Source of the DNA: Nemania diffusa
Taxonomy: Eukaryota; Ascomycota; Sordariomycetes; Xylariales; Xylariaceae
Direction: 5' to 3'
Length of the DNA: 64,000 nt
Assembly: GCA_038501195.1 (NCBI GenBank)
Contig: JBBPUQ010000009.1
Location: 744,001-808,000 of the forward strand
Positions 12,536 through 24,663 of this stretch are shown here, piece by piece; the first letter of the stretch is position 1, and each line of letters starts with the position of its first letter. The translations under genes and the position numbers were made by a program. The notes beneath the pieces were generated by a model. It had not been told where the DNA came from. It ran no database searches and saw only the letters and a list, made by a program, of their open reading frames with translations.

Positions 12536-12986
12536 TTCATGAAGTAGGTGCTTAGAAACTACCTACCTTAGGTAGGTAACATAAGAAATACACCAGGCAC
12601 AGTTTTTATATTCCAAAATGCGACAATTGATATTACAGTATATATACGATTTGTTGTATTGTTTAAACCTTTCAACCTTGGAATAATATGTAACAACAGC
12701 CTCTTTCGTTTACCTCCTGCAAATATTTCTTCTGGTTCAATTCCCGCCGCCAGTCTCTAATATAATTATTATTGACCTTTATTAGATCTACACAGATTCT
12801 CACCAGGTCTTACCCAGAGCATCTTCTGCAGACAGTGTCCACCTTATTCTACAATCTAACTTCATTTCATCAGTCAAAAAGACTATCCCTCCTTAAGGTA
12901 TGCACAACTTCTACTACACCAAAGTCGCTCCAATTCAGGTGTCACTTCAAATTAACACAAGATGGCATTAACACAGTAAACCCACA

Positions 12987-14031
12987 ATGCCGAGTGATAG
13001 AATCGACAAAACTGAGGATATGATCTCACCTTCTGTCGAGCGCCGCGACGGGCGCGACTACTTAGCCGAAGCACTGGCTCGGACCATGCGGAGAATAGCG
13101 TCTGATGCCGTTATTGAATTTAGAGAAAATCTGCACAAAGAATTCTCAAAGATCATCAATAAGAGCCATGAGGATCTACGTTTAATGGTTAAGCTAGAAG
13201 AACGTGCGGATATATTTAAAAACGACAACGACGACGAAGACCTCTTGCACAGCGCTAAAGTGCTGGCAAACGCGAATATACATATTCTAGAGCAATACCG
13301 ACAGAATACTCCCGCTGATGCTAAAGCCAATATTCCTATAGATATCATTTCTGCTGATCCAACGGCGAAGTTCGAACAATCTGATCGATATCTTAAATCA
13401 GAAAATCAGAAAAGCTGGTTGCTTAGTAACAACGATAAAAGCAAATCTTCAGTATTATTTCAGCGAGAAGATACATATCGTTTGAAATATAAGGCGAAGC
13501 TTAGCAACGAAAGCTCCAGCCCTAGCAAAGATGCATTCATACGGACGCCTGATACCTGTAAGTCGTACGATAGCTATGGTACTCGGCATAAGCGCACCGT
13601 GTTTGGTTGTTATATTAGAACGAGTGCAATTTTTTGCGACATAAAGATACTAATATGCTCCGCTTATAGACCGAAAACCACGCAATAGAATGGTGGTAGC
13701 TGATTCTGAAGACGAATCAGACACTGGTAGCTCTTCAGTGACACTTTCCAATCAACGTCCAGTCCGTGATCAAAAGAGTAGCAGCCCACATACCGGTGTG
13801 AAAATTCCCAAACCAATCAAAAAAAGCGAGCAGGCAAGTTCATGGAAACAAATTTCACTCAAAGAGCTTCAGGCTGCCGCGGAGGATGTAATAGCCCATA
13901 AATATCCGGGACAGAGTCGGCGGCGGTCGTCTCGGACGACCGTAGGCGTCGAAACATATAGCGACAAGGAGATATTCAAGAGAATAGCGGGAAATCTAGG
14001 AGGTCAAGAACATATGCTTCCTCCCAAATAA
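12987..14031 (+). CDS. Unrecognised two-exon protein, possibly lineage-specific
   Basis: Exons 12987..13557 and 13670..14031 give 310 aa. The intron starts GTAAGT and ends TTATAG, with a textbook TACTAAT branch site about 20 nt before the acceptor, which strongly supports the join. The predicted protein is hydrophilic and has no signal peptide or membrane segment. An N-terminal helical-looking region (residues 20-110) includes ALARTMRRIASDAVIEFREN and an acidic NDNDDEDLL run. The middle and C-terminal part is Ser/Lys-rich, with a KIPKPIKKSEQ basic patch and a closing conserved-looking LKELQAAAEDVIAHKYPG helix. I do not recognise the family. Context is an accessory pocket next to a phosphotransferase gene. 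Nuclear location would fit the basic patches but is only a guess. Confidence 0.65.
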
Positions 14032-14962
14032 ATCCTACACTACATCGTGCCTTCCTTGTTGTAGGTTATGGCAGAAAAATCCTGCACTTTCTTGTTTTTG
14101 CACGTCTTGTTCACAACAACGATCATCCATAAGTACAGTCTGGGACATATTATCAGGATTACTTGATGGTATCTCTTGGTTCTTCTGGTTTGCATTCTAC
14201 CCTTATAATACGACACTATTACGAGATCGAATGATTATTAAAATTGGAGGACGCAGTAAGATCAGGAGGCGAGGGCTTGGACATACTGCGCTATTACAGG
14301 TATTAAAGATTGATGTTAGGTGATGATAGCACGTGGGTATATGCTTTCTGAAAGTCACGTTCGTATCAGTACGAACAGAATTGCCTGCGTGTATCCAGAA
14401 GAACAGAGCAGGTTCTCAATAAAATCATTTCTACATGACTATATTTTGTAAAGATATGGCTAAGCGATACTGGTTTGGATGTTAGGGCCAGATATGTACT
14501 GAACTCGTGCCGTAGGTCCTCTTGTGCTATAATGGCGGACTGCAAAAGAGCCTTTGGAGATACAATAAGATCTGGTGGGCTGTATAGTTAATATTACTGA
14601 AAATTGAGGTAGAAGAGGAGGTTGGTGGGAAAGGCGTCGATTCTTAATAAGTGAGACAATGTGGCGAATGAATGTGGCTGGTGTAAGTAGCACCTATAAT
14701 AAGTCGTCTCGTCTTTCTCCTTCCTCCGGTTTGAATCTTAACTCGCCATCCTAAGGCTCGCTAACGCTGCACCCCAGATTATCCTTGCATAAACTCTACT
14801 TAATGCGTAGTATGCGTAGCAAGTACATTATTGTCACACCTCTTATAAGTGCGAGGCCGCTTTTACTTTACTCACTACCTACATCTACGCCAACGCAGTC
14901 TTCTCCTTCGGCATTTTACACGAGAGAATCTACGCTCTTTCAACCTAATACGCCTTCATAAG
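14032..14962. other. Intergenic region
   Basis: No gene is supported. A GTG-started extension of the downstream frame reaches back to 14849 but has no ATG before 14963. It is read as 5' UTR. Confidence 0.5.
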
Positions 14963-15844
14963 ATGGGTTCCTCATACGTTCCACCTGAATATCATATAGA
15001 TACCCAGCACGACGGCACCGAACATCTCGCTATTAACAACACCTTCTTCCGCCGTTTTATAACAAGACTAGCATTACACACAACCGCCAAGTTTTATTCG
15101 CAACATAGTCTCTGCGTCCCAATCTCGAAACACAAAATTGTCAAGTGGGGGTTTCGAACCCACCTGACCGAAGGTGCAACAATGAAATATCTAGCCCAGA
15201 ACACAACCATTCCTGTCCCCAAGGTGTATTGCTCCTTCGTGCATAAGAACATTGCGTACATCGTCATGGAGAGGATACACGGCGACACCCTATCAAGAGC
15301 CTGGAAAAGCTTGTCTGAAGAATCACGCGAGAGTGTCTTCGCACAGCTAAGAGGCATGTTGCAAGAGCTACGTTCTCTAACGCCTCCCCCAGGTACGGGT
15401 GTCGAAAGCTGCGTTGGAGGCTCGTTGTTCGATTCCCGCATATCTCGTGGAAATCCCCGTTTCGGCCCCTTCAAGACAATCCAAGAATTTCATTTTTGGC
15501 TCAGACACGACTTGAAACTCGAAGACCTTGAAGGTCGAGAGAAGGACCAGGATTGGCATGACGCTGTAGAGATGATTAGACGACAGGATGGGCCTTGGCC
15601 GCCGCCCACTTTTACCCACTGCGATTTGAGTCCGTTTAATATTCTTATTCGTGACGGTAAGGTGGTGGGACTCATCGATTGGGAATTCTCCGGATGGTAT
15701 CCACATTATTGGGAATACACGTCGGCTTGGTTTGGTAGTCTTATAAGAACGGAATGGCAGGCTAAGATTGACAAGATTCTCGATCGACCACATCCCGACG
15801 AGTTCAAAATGGATGAGATTCGCTTCAAATGGTGGGGTATATAA
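14963..15844 (+). CDS. Phosphotransferase of the APH/choline-kinase-like family
   Basis: Single-exon protein of 293 aa starting MGSSYVPPEYHI; the ATG at 14963 is the first in the frame. The kinase-like fold is indicated by the catalytic loop FTHCDLSPFNILI (HxDxxxxN) near residues 217-228, followed by GLIDWEFSGWYP, the metal-binding DxE/DxD equivalent. Upstream, TEGATMKYLAQNTTIPVPKV and IVMERIHGDTL match the N-lobe and hinge region of fungal APH-family proteins. These families phosphorylate small hydroxyl compounds; the substrate of this one is unknown, and fungal expansions are mostly uncharacterised. It does not imply antibiotic resistance. It converges on the next minus-strand gene with about 150 bp between them. 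Confidence 0.85.
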   Translation: MGSSYVPPEYHIDTQHDGTEHLAINNTFFRRFITRLALHTTAKFYSQHSLCVPISKHKIVKWGFRTHLTEGATMKYLAQNTTIPVPKVYCSFVHKNIAYIVMERIHGDTLSRAWKSLSEESRESVFAQLRGMLQELRSLTPPPGTGVESCVGGSLFDSRISRGNPRFGPFKTIQEFHFWLRHDLKLEDLEGREKDQDWHDAVEMIRRQDGPWPPPTFTHCDLSPFNILIRDGKVVGLIDWEFSGWYPHYWEYTSAWFGSLIRTEWQAKIDKILDRPHPDEFKMDEIRFKWWGI

Positions 15845-15996
15845 GATCAAATGTGGTGGCTTTGAATGTATAGATACCTTCAGAGGATTCTCGCACTGCT
15901 CGTTAGTAACATATCATTGCTAAGAAATAGAACAACTACAACTCTAAACATTACAATATAAGAAGTTAATGGCTGTTCTGCTATGATTACTAGCTT

Positions 15997-16579
15997 CTAA
16001 GGTATAATTTCCGTGTTGTCAAGTAAATTCCACGTTGGCCTCGGCAGTTCCCAATCCGCACCAGGTTTATAGCGACCACTAACAGTCTTGCCTCCTACGT
16101 ATTGTCTTGCGAATGCCTCAATCTTCTTCCAATCCAGCTCGGCGGTACTAACACAAGTCCCATCCTTCGCTATCTTATGTAGGGCGCTTGCGATCCAAGT
16201 ACGACATCTCCAGTTTGGATCGTCCTGGACGACTGGAAGTTGACGGAGAAGGGTAATGAGACGCTTCTCATTGGTGATTTTCGCAATGAGTATGCGCCCC
16301 AAGAGGGTGTTGGTTTTTTGGACATTAGGTACTCTAGTTTCTTCATATGACCACCCAAAAGGGGAATTGACAACGTGGTAGCGTATACCTCCCATACTGC
16401 CTACCACAGCTCGACTCTCTTCTTTCGGTCCGATCAAGAAGGCCCAGTGGTACCTAATGTTAGAAGAGTCAGATCTATTCAGAATATCCCACCGGCTATT
16501 TCACTTACTTTCGTTCTTCATTGTTCGCAACACCGCTAGGGTGTATGGCAATGTATAATCGACGCTTGTTGGAAGGCAT
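15997..16579 (-). CDS. Small conserved fungal protein of unknown function
   Basis: Exons 16579..16509 and 16453..15997 are joined over a 55-nt intron (GTAAGT donor, CTAAC branch site, TTAG acceptor), giving 175 aa. The spliced product reads MPSNKRRLYIAIHPSGVANN, then a YHWAFLIGPKEE block, then RYHVVNSPFGWSYEE and VVQDDPNWRCRTWIASALHK. I recognise this as a family found in many copies in filamentous fungi, with the pattern MPS..VYIAL..G...YHWALLVGPK and an NPxWxCRxWV-like motif. No biochemical function is known to me. It lies tail to tail with the phosphotransferase. Confidence 0.75.
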
Positions 16580-18923
16580 GCTTGTTATAACGCAGACTTG
16601 AAAGTAAGTAGAAGAGCAACTCGTGTAGCTCGTACAGCATGAAATATGTAGCGAGCAGGCAATATATAATGGTAGTACAAAACACACTACGAAGGCCACC
16701 CCTCTGTACACGTTCTTATCCCTTTTGAATGAATTTTAAGATAGAAGGAAACACTAGTTTACATCATCTGCCACATGTCGTTGGGTGGTCTAGATGCACC
16801 GAAGAGAGACATATATTTCTTCTTATGCACGACGAGGAACGAGGTGAGACACCCATTTTTGAGTACTGCGTGAATTACGTGCTACAACAAGTATCGGCCA
16901 AGGGAATATTCGGAAAGGGTTATTTCGCCCACTCTTTCAACAACTGAAAGATAATATTTCGCTGCCTCCTCGAGATGTAGGAGGTAATATACCTCTCCGA
17001 CAGAACGCGGTTCACTGAGAGGCTGAAGTCAGTTAGATGAAATGGTTGCTCTGGCTAATGCCACTGTGCCACGGCCCTATATATAAGCCCTGCAAACGGT
17101 CAAAGTTCCCACCTTGAAAACATTCTGCTTTTGCATTCTGCATTAGTTGTGTTGTGGTTAGCGTTGCAGTTCTGTTCCGTGACACACTGAAAAGATAACA
17201 CCCTCCCACAGAGAGCGTCTGACCTCTGCCCGTAGCCAATAAGAACCTGGTATTAATTATTATGTCTAAACCCCTTTGCTCATCTGGTCTCACATAGCAT
17301 GAACTAAGCACGAGCGCTTAAGCGTGATGACGTTGGGGTCAGAGCTCTGTGCGAGTTAGCAACCAGAAAGGCCCGATCCTATAATTTCGCTAGAATATAC
17401 CTTGCTCTAACTACATCGCTCGCGTTAACTGAGACCGAGAAACAGCTCCGATGTCCCTTGCATTGACACCGTTATGGTCTTAGATAGTCGAGCCTAGTCA
17501 GAGGTCGCAGCCTATTCTCTATTTCTTTTCCTTGAGGGCGGTTATCTAGCTCATGTAGTACTAGTTGCAAACTAGGAACGTAGCAGTTTCCAATTTGACG
17601 GATTTGCTGACAATGCTCTCCTCTAGGTTGTCTATATGGCTACTAAGGAAACAAGTACAAGTCTGTCCTTTGGAGTGGACAATCAAGAAAGGTCTGGACA
17701 CTCGCCACTGCTATTCTAGATGCGATTCGCCGAGATGATGTTAGTAGAAGACATTTTAGCCACCACTTCGCTGATAGACATGCATGGCCGATCTTTTTAC
17801 TATATGTTTTCATCATCGCTAATCCCATGAGAAGATCCGGTCATAAAACTGTTGAAAGGTATAACTCTACACCTGTTCAATATTAGGGCTGAAATTAAAA
17901 ATCCTATTAGAAACACTGTTAGGTTTATGATAACAATAGGAGGGAAAGCTTTAAACGGTTACCTCAATAGGAGACTAGAAATTATTTATAACTCAAGATT
18001 GTTAGTCAGAAAAGAATCATGATATTTGGATGAATATATATATTCAATGCCTTCTACGTATTTCATGTGTAGAACGAACCTTTAGTTCCTAAGTCTCTTA
18101 AGTACAAAAACACACAGTGAGATGTCAAGATAATACGAGAAAACGACGCCGTTCAACGCGATAGCGGTTAACGGTATAAATAGTAAGAACTAGTACGCGA
18201 CATAAGACATTTGGATGTGCCAAGAACTCCTCACGGCTGCTGATAGGCTCATCTTCATAGGTTCCATAATAGTAATATCACCTAGTTGCTTTCTGTTACT
18301 AATTGCTCATTTTCCTTTTCCACGCTTCCTACTTAAAATAAAAATAAAAACGTGCTACATACTGCCAAACCTTGCGGCTGACTTCACAACTGCGAAGTAT
18401 CAGATGTTCACAGTGTATATTTTATGTAACAAAGTTTAAATTAACTTGCTATGACAATTAAATCTAGGAATTCGATGAACATTGATCCCTTGCCTGCCCT
18501 GAAGCTCGCTATGCAACTTGATAGGGATCTTTATAACAAAACGTGATAGGTCGCCTCGTACACTGAGGAAGTCAGGCGATTTTAATGGGGACGCTGTGGT
18601 CTTAATGGCTGAGTTCCTGTCATTACGGTAGAAAAAAAGAGCTCAAAGGACAGCAAATACGAACACGAGCTACTTTGCAATGATTTTCACAAGAGAGGAA
18701 CAGGATAAACACAATTCCGGATGACGGCGAAGCGCTGAGGTGTGTCAAAAGGGCTGAGAACGTAATGCGGCACCAGCTCAGCTAAACTATCGTAACTGTC
18801 GTAATAGCACCAGAGTCTCCCCTCTGCCCCTTTCCGCGTCTAACGCACTGGCCTACCTGCTTACCACCCTTTAACCTATCCAAGTAGCCACCTACATTTG
18901 AACTCACTAGCATCACCTACGAA
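16580..18923. other. Intergenic region, no supported gene
   Basis: Only short unsupported frames are present. The stretch around 17850-18450 is AT-rich. No repeat boundary, tRNA or transposase motif could be identified by eye. Confidence 0.5.
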
Positions 18924-20765
18924 TTACTCCCCCGTGCCGTAGCTCTTAACCCGGCTGAAGAAGAACGGCTTGTCGTTCTTGAGCGTGAACTGCGCCCAGT
19001 CGTCCGTAAGACGGTTATAGCTCCAGAACCCGCGCCACACGAGCTTATTGTTGCGCGACGACGCCGAGCGCCCGGCGCTGCGCAGCGACAGGTCCAGGCG
19101 GTACGTGTACTTGGAGCCCACGGAGCCAATGGTGCCCTCCGTCTCGACGTATAGGTCGCCTTCGCTTTCCGAGAGAGCGTTGGCGGCAGTCGTGGTTGAT
19201 GAGGAGGCGGGTTTGGGAGTAATGAGTTGTGGTGGGAGGTTGCTCTCGTCTCCGTTCATGCTGCGGTCTTGGTCTCGCGGCGAGGAGAGGCGCCAACGGC
19301 CTTTGAGCGCTAGGGCCATGACGGAAGAAGGGAGATGCTGGTGCCCGTGCTGATGTGATGTCTTGCTGCGATGGGACGAGAGGGCGTCCCGGGTCAGATG
19401 GTGGACGACGTTCGCGGGCTCGTCGATTGTTGTCAAGCTGATCGCCGTGCCGTCCCGGAAGAGCCGCAAGTACCGGTAGTAGGTGACGATGTGCACGGGC
19501 GTGTTCCACGTCAGATGCTGCCCTGAGTTCTGCCCTGGCCGGATGTAGTTCACTGTGCTGATGTAGCACCCGTTGAAGCGCACGCGCGGCCTCCGGCGGA
19601 ACATGGCCTGCCAGGATGCGTAGCCAGCCACGCCGCGGTATAGAGCGAGCGTTGTGGCATGCGCCTCGGCTTCCTGGCGATGTCGTAGCGATTCCAGCGT
19701 GTATATGTCCGCATCTGCTGAGTCAGCTTCTGAATCCGACTCCACGAGAGCCTCAGAGAGGGTCAGCGGCTCCCAGGCGATGGTCTGTTGGAAGTGGTAG
19801 TGCATGCCGGCGAACCCGAACTCGGGGCCGACACACACGCGTCGCCAGATCTGGTCCTCGGTTGCCACCAGGTAGGCCAGGCGCTTGCAGACTTGGGAGA
19901 GCCGCACGAAGTCCCCTACGTCCGCTGTTGCGACGTCGCGGAGGACATGCACGAGGATCTCGTCTGGGAGGGCAGCGATGGGGCACGGAGGCGGTTCCAC
20001 GCCTTCGCATTCTGGTGGCGAGCCCTCTACTTTCAAACTTGCGAAGCTGGCTATAAGTTCTGGGAATGATAGGGGAACGACGGGATCACCACTACCACCA
20101 TTGCCGCTGCCGCTGCCGCTACCACTACCTTCTAGTGAGTGATGGGCGGTGTTGGGGACTGTTGCAGCAGCATTGGATGGGTTGATCTGCTGCTGCTGTG
20201 CTGGCTTTGTCCAGCGGCCTGCGAAGTGCTTATCGCGGTATTGGCGGTCAACTTTATCGTCCATGCGGAAGGCCTTGCGGTAGAGCTGGAGGCTATCTCC
20301 GAGCTTACCCGTCGACTCCCTCTCGACGGCATGTTCATAGAAGTCGAGGGCCGTCTTGGGTTCTTTTGGCCCCTCGGCTCCTTCGCCGTCTAACGTATGA
20401 GCACCCTTTGCCTTAGCGGCTGACGATGATGATGCACCGTCGCCGTCGAAGACGGGTGCTGGGACGTAATCATCGTCGTCATCTAATTGACCGATTTTAC
20501 CGATTGATGTTGGCCCTTTGGTGTGTGCGGGAGGCTCATGTCTTCGATGTGGTCTGTTGGAAGTTGATGACGGCCCACCACGGTTAGCTGGCCTGTGCTG
20601 TAATTGTTGCTGTTGTTGTGCTGTTGATGATGTGGATGCCGATGCTGGTGTCAATGTGGATGATTGGGTTGCTGCTGGGTTCCTTGCCCGAGATGAGACT
20701 TCTTCCTGCCATTGCCGTCTGAAACTCTCTAGCTCGCTTTGAATCTGTGCCGGCGACTGCTCCAT
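18924..20765 (-). CDS. F-box protein of the Pof7/Hrt3/FBXO9 type
   Basis: Single uninterrupted frame of 613 aa from the ATG at 20765. The N-terminus is Gln/Ser-rich and probably disordered. ALDFYEHAVERESTGKLGDS near residue 140 is the TPR-like segment found before the F-box in FBXO9 relatives. The F-box itself, ALPDEILVHVLRDV...CKRLAYLVATEDQIWRRVC, spans about residues 260-310. The C-terminal half has the family hallmarks MFRRRPRVRFNGCYISTVNY and YYRYLRLFRDGTAI, then the closing FSRVKSYG. Family knowledge: such proteins are substrate receptors of SCF ubiquitin ligases, binding Skp1 through the F-box. The target here is unknown. Low-complexity Gln, Ser and Gly inserts make it longer than FBXO9. 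Confidence 0.9.
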   Translation of the reverse strand: MEQSPAQIQSELESFRRQWQEEVSSRARNPAATQSSTLTPASASTSSTAQQQQQLQHRPANRGGPSSTSNRPHRRHEPPAHTKGPTSIGKIGQLDDDDDYVPAPVFDGDGASSSSAAKAKGAHTLDGEGAEGPKEPKTALDFYEHAVERESTGKLGDSLQLYRKAFRMDDKVDRQYRDKHFAGRWTKPAQQQQINPSNAAATVPNTAHHSLEGSGSGSGSGNGGSGDPVVPLSFPELIASFASLKVEGSPPECEGVEPPPCPIAALPDEILVHVLRDVATADVGDFVRLSQVCKRLAYLVATEDQIWRRVCVGPEFGFAGMHYHFQQTIAWEPLTLSEALVESDSEADSADADIYTLESLRHRQEAEAHATTLALYRGVAGYASWQAMFRRRPRVRFNGCYISTVNYIRPGQNSGQHLTWNTPVHIVTYYRYLRLFRDGTAISLTTIDEPANVVHHLTRDALSSHRSKTSHQHGHQHLPSSVMALALKGRWRLSSPRDQDRSMNGDESNLPPQLITPKPASSSTTTAANALSESEGDLYVETEGTIGSVGSKYTYRLDLSLRSAGRSASSRNNKLVWRGFWSYNRLTDDWAQFTLKNDKPFFFSRVKSYGTGE

Positions 20766-21961
20766 GATGATTGCTTATCTAGAGGTATGAAGAAGTGGCG
20801 GGTATGAGCGGGTGTATACCTATAGTGAATGATGTAATGGGTGTCTCTAGGGAATATCAATCTCGGTCTCAATCCCGATGATTATTTCGAAACTCATGAA
20901 AATATAACTATGGACAGCCTGTAATATGTAACATGTAATATATAAACTTGAAGACTACCTAGGATGCCGCAATTCGTGGAGGAATGAGAGTAAGTGAGAG
21001 AGCGGTGTTATCATTGGACCCATACCTAGACTACCTAGACCAGACTGTCAGTCACACCGATGAGACCTACATACAATCTGATCTGCATCAACTAGAGGTG
21101 TCACTCAACTCCGGCTCTTAACTCCGAGCGTTCAGCATACCTACACTGTGCTAAGAGATAGGTAGTCTTGAGTAGTACCTTATGAGTAGGGGTAATTTAG
21201 TAGATGTTGTGTCTGGTTTGAGCATTAAAGCTATAGATATAATTGTATTGTTACCTTATGTTTACCAATTGGCTTCTGTGTTGACTAACATATTCTAGAA
21301 TGTTAGATGCTCTGTACAGAGAATAGGCATGGTGATCTGTATACTGACTCTGATTGGTTGTGATGTCATGACAATTAGGTAGTGGGTGGCGGATCGTTGG
21401 GGCGATTTTCCAGGCTCGGCTTCGGTCGGAGCGGTGTTCGGAGCAGATGGGCTCAGAAAAAAAAAAAGCGCCTTGGTAGATAGGTATTATTTAGTACTTA
21501 GATAGGTAAATTCTGTACAGATATAGTGATGCGGAACAATTACCCTGATAGGCTGATAACTACCTAAGACTACTGTACCGCCTATACCGTCTCTACGTAA
21601 TTAACCTTTGAAGGGTTTTATACTTTTTGCTGTGTCACTACCGATGTAGTCGGGTCCCCTACACACTCCGATTTACTGCGGCGCTATCTCGACCTAGGAA
21701 AGCTTCTACCCCGTTCCACCCTATTACATCTATCTACCCACCCCTAAGCAACTGCGTACTTCTGTGCTCCTCATTTCCGCAACCCCTCGATATCATTCTT
21801 AGAATCATCGCAGACGCGAATTGTATTCTTGCTGCAAACTCTCCTGCGCCGAGCTTCTACTCCGACGGGTGTTCTCCGGAACCCCGGAGCTGGCCCACGA
21901 ATAGCTGCCTATCGACAGCTACCTACAGTACACACATCCACCCACCTCTACGGCGAGCACA
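20766..21961. other. Divergent intergenic region
   Basis: Shared upstream region of the F-box gene (-) and the mitochondrial carrier gene (+). It carries TAGGTA/TACCTA motifs and an A run near 21458-21468. A pyrimidine-rich stretch lies before the carrier ATG. No gene is supported. Confidence 0.5.
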
Positions 21962-23423
21962 ATGACGAACCACGACAGATCACCTAACGCTGAGGACGCC
22001 TTTGCTGGGTCGACCATGGTCTCTTCATCCGACGACCATGCGCATACCGACGGCATGGATATCACAGCCGGGCAGAAGATGGCCTCTGCAATCACCGGTA
22101 GTCTTCTGACATCACTTCTCGGTAGGTTTGCCACTATCTGCTTCTGCCTCTGCTTGTCTCAAGCCCTGCTTGTGATTCTGCTCCTCTTTGAACCAACCAG
22201 GCGAATAGACCGCATACTGACACACGCCAATTACAGTCACACCGCTCGATGTTGTGCGCGTTCGATTACAATCACAAAGTTCGTCCTTACCATCCTCTGC
22301 TGCTTCTGCTGCTGCCAACGGCGCTGCCCCCGACTTCCAGAAACTTGCCCTTACGACGCCCAATGGCTTTCGACCCGGGAATCTTGGTATAACCTCTTGC
22401 TGCCGAGAAGTATTCTTCATGCACAACAACCCAGAAATCTGCATCGCCGGCCCGAGACTGGAAGGGTTTAACGGGGGCGCAGTCGAATGCGCAGTCGAGG
22501 AGGCACAGAAGCGCACCTTCACATCTACCTTTGATGGCATGCGAAAGATTGCGCGCAACGAGGGGTTCACCACGCTATGGAGGGGCTTGTCACCGACACT
22601 TCTCATGGCCATTCCAGCCAACATCATCTACTTTACGGGCTACGATTGGTTACGATACAACAAAAAGAGCCCCATCAGTCGATTTACGAGAGACGACTAT
22701 AAGGCTGTGACCGCGGGCTCTACGGCACGTATTCTCGCAGTGGCTGCTGTCAGTCCCGTCGAGCTCTTCAAGACACGTCTCCAGGCTTCTTCCGGCTCAA
22801 CAGCGACGAGCCACCTCCAGGACACGTTCAAGGGGATTCGCGAGATGGTCGCCGAGGGCGGCTACCGCTCACTATGGCGAGGCATTACTCTCCATCTGTG
22901 GCGCGACGTACCCTTCTCAGGACTGTACTGGCTGGGCTACGAGACGATTCGGAACAAACTGACCGACATGCGCGAGGACCGACGTGGCCGTTCCTTATCA
23001 CGCGATCCCAGCTTTCGCTCGAGGGAGAGGGCTAGGTCACAAAGCAAGGAGAACCACACAGCTGTCTTGATGGACAGTTTCACAGCGGGCGCCTTGTCCG
23101 GCGCCATTGCGTCTATGGTCACGATGCCGTTCGACGTCGGCAAGACGAGAACACAGGTATACCGGGATTCGGCTAAGAAGACGGCGACATCGGCCGGACA
23201 AGCTTTAGCACCCGAAGAAGGCAACATGGCACGGCTACTATGGCACATCTTTAGGACCGAAGGTGTGGCTGGGCTCTGGATGGGTTGGTTTCCCCGAACT
23301 CTCAAGGTGGCACCGGCCTGTGCCATTATGATTAGTAGCTACGAAGTAGGCAAGAGAGTATTCCGGGGTATTAACGAGCGACACGCGAGACAAGAGCTGG
23401 AAGCGCAAAACGATGAACTATAA
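21962..23423 (+). CDS. MTM1: Mitochondrial carrier of the Mtm1/SLC25A39-40 type
   Basis: Exons 21962..22121 and 22237..23423 give 448 aa. Splicing across the 115-nt intron creates the first carrier signature VTPLDVVRVRLQ. The second and third signatures are SPVELFKTRLQ and MPFDVGKTRTQ, so all three repeats are present. The long first matrix loop holds a cysteine set (CC in ITSCCREVFF, then C in NPEICIAG and VECAVEEA), typical of this subfamily. Family knowledge: mammalian SLC25A39 imports glutathione into mitochondria, and yeast Mtm1 is linked to manganese/iron handling of Sod2. Location is the inner mitochondrial membrane. The subfamily call rests on the loop pattern, and the transported substrate is inferred. 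Confidence 0.88.
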
Positions 23424-24663
23424 CGGCTTTACATAACGAACTATCGAGGCAGGGAAAGAGAGAGGGGAGGAGGCGGCTTGACATGCATATCTTCACTCGA
23501 CTCCTTTTTTGCATTTTGGCCGGCGTTGGCTGTGGCGTTTTTGTTTCATGATACCTCACTTCTGCGATGCATTGGGACCGCATATACATTGGACCGGAAC
23601 GGGAAAAAAGGGCGGTACCGCTAGGTTTGTATCTGAACAACATTCTAGAAGGTCTCTTTATAGAGTAGTTCTGGGCGAGCACGAAGAAGACGAAGAAGAC
23701 AAAACAAAAATCAAGACGGTGGTTGGGGAATATCTATGTAGATCCTGCGTGGTAAGGTGGTTTGCCTGAGCTGATTACCTATTGTTACATACACATAGTC
23801 GTTTCGCACAAAGTTTGGAGGATTGTACGAGTACGCAATCACCTGTTACATAATGAAAATAGCTGTACTTCCTGGACTGGTTATCAAAGGTGTTTGTATT
23901 CATCTTCCTATGTGATACGTTTATGATCCGATGTTAGGATTATAGATCATGCGCTGTTCCTAGATACTGTACAACAGTTGTCTCAGGCACCGTCGTCCTT
24001 GGTACATACTCGTCTAGGCTAATTCTGTAAGTGTGGTACAACCCCAGAGGCCAAGAAGAAGCTAGGGATGCCCCTAACTTCACTAAGCTCAGCCCTCCCA
24101 GGTTTCGCATGCACGTGCCACATGAACTCGCGTAGAGTACGTGTGTTAATTACTAAACGCGGTTCGCGTCTGCAAAGACGCGACCTATTTAATTTAGATA
24201 ATCAATCCATCTACCAAGTTGGTACAGCTGCCCATCCAACGTACCTGGTATACATTTCACACTACCTGCTTACGCAATCTTATAAAGTCCTAGAACGAGC
24301 ATCTAGACCGTCTCCGTTCAATTGGTTCCCGCTGTTCATTCTATCCAATTGGTCTTTTTATTGTAGAGGATATAAATCAACTGAGCTGTGTGGGTGTACT
24401 CAGTCTTTTCAGAAATTACGTTCGGAACTCTCGCTACAACGCTACTTTCGTGTCTGCGTTCAACCAGGAGGGGTCTCGCAGTGCTTGCATCGCGGAATCG
24501 TACGCTGATCCAGTCCCGCAGTCCATCTTTCACTGCGACTTTCTGGCTGCGTCTCCAGAGCTACGGTACGAGTGGAGCAGCGTTGCAGCAGCGTCCCTCT
24601 CTCTATAGGACGCATACAGAACTCCACACGAGAGGATATACGCATATACACACGCACCGCACA
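23424..24663. other. Intergenic region upstream of UNG
   Basis: No gene is supported. The open frame that runs through the uracil-DNA glycosylase start extends upstream to 24388 without an ATG in good context and is read as 5' leader. Confidence 0.5.

Noticed and set aside
12730..12760. GGTTCAATTCCCGC, resembling a tRNA B box
   Set aside because: No matching A box or cloverleaf upstream; probably chance.
14849..14962. Upstream extension of the phosphotransferase
   Set aside because: The extension starts with GTG; the first ATG is at 14963 and begins the conserved part.
15145..15170. GGGTTTCGAACCC, resembling a tRNA T-arm
   Set aside because: It lies inside the phosphotransferase coding frame, and no acceptor, D or anticodon arms can be placed around it.
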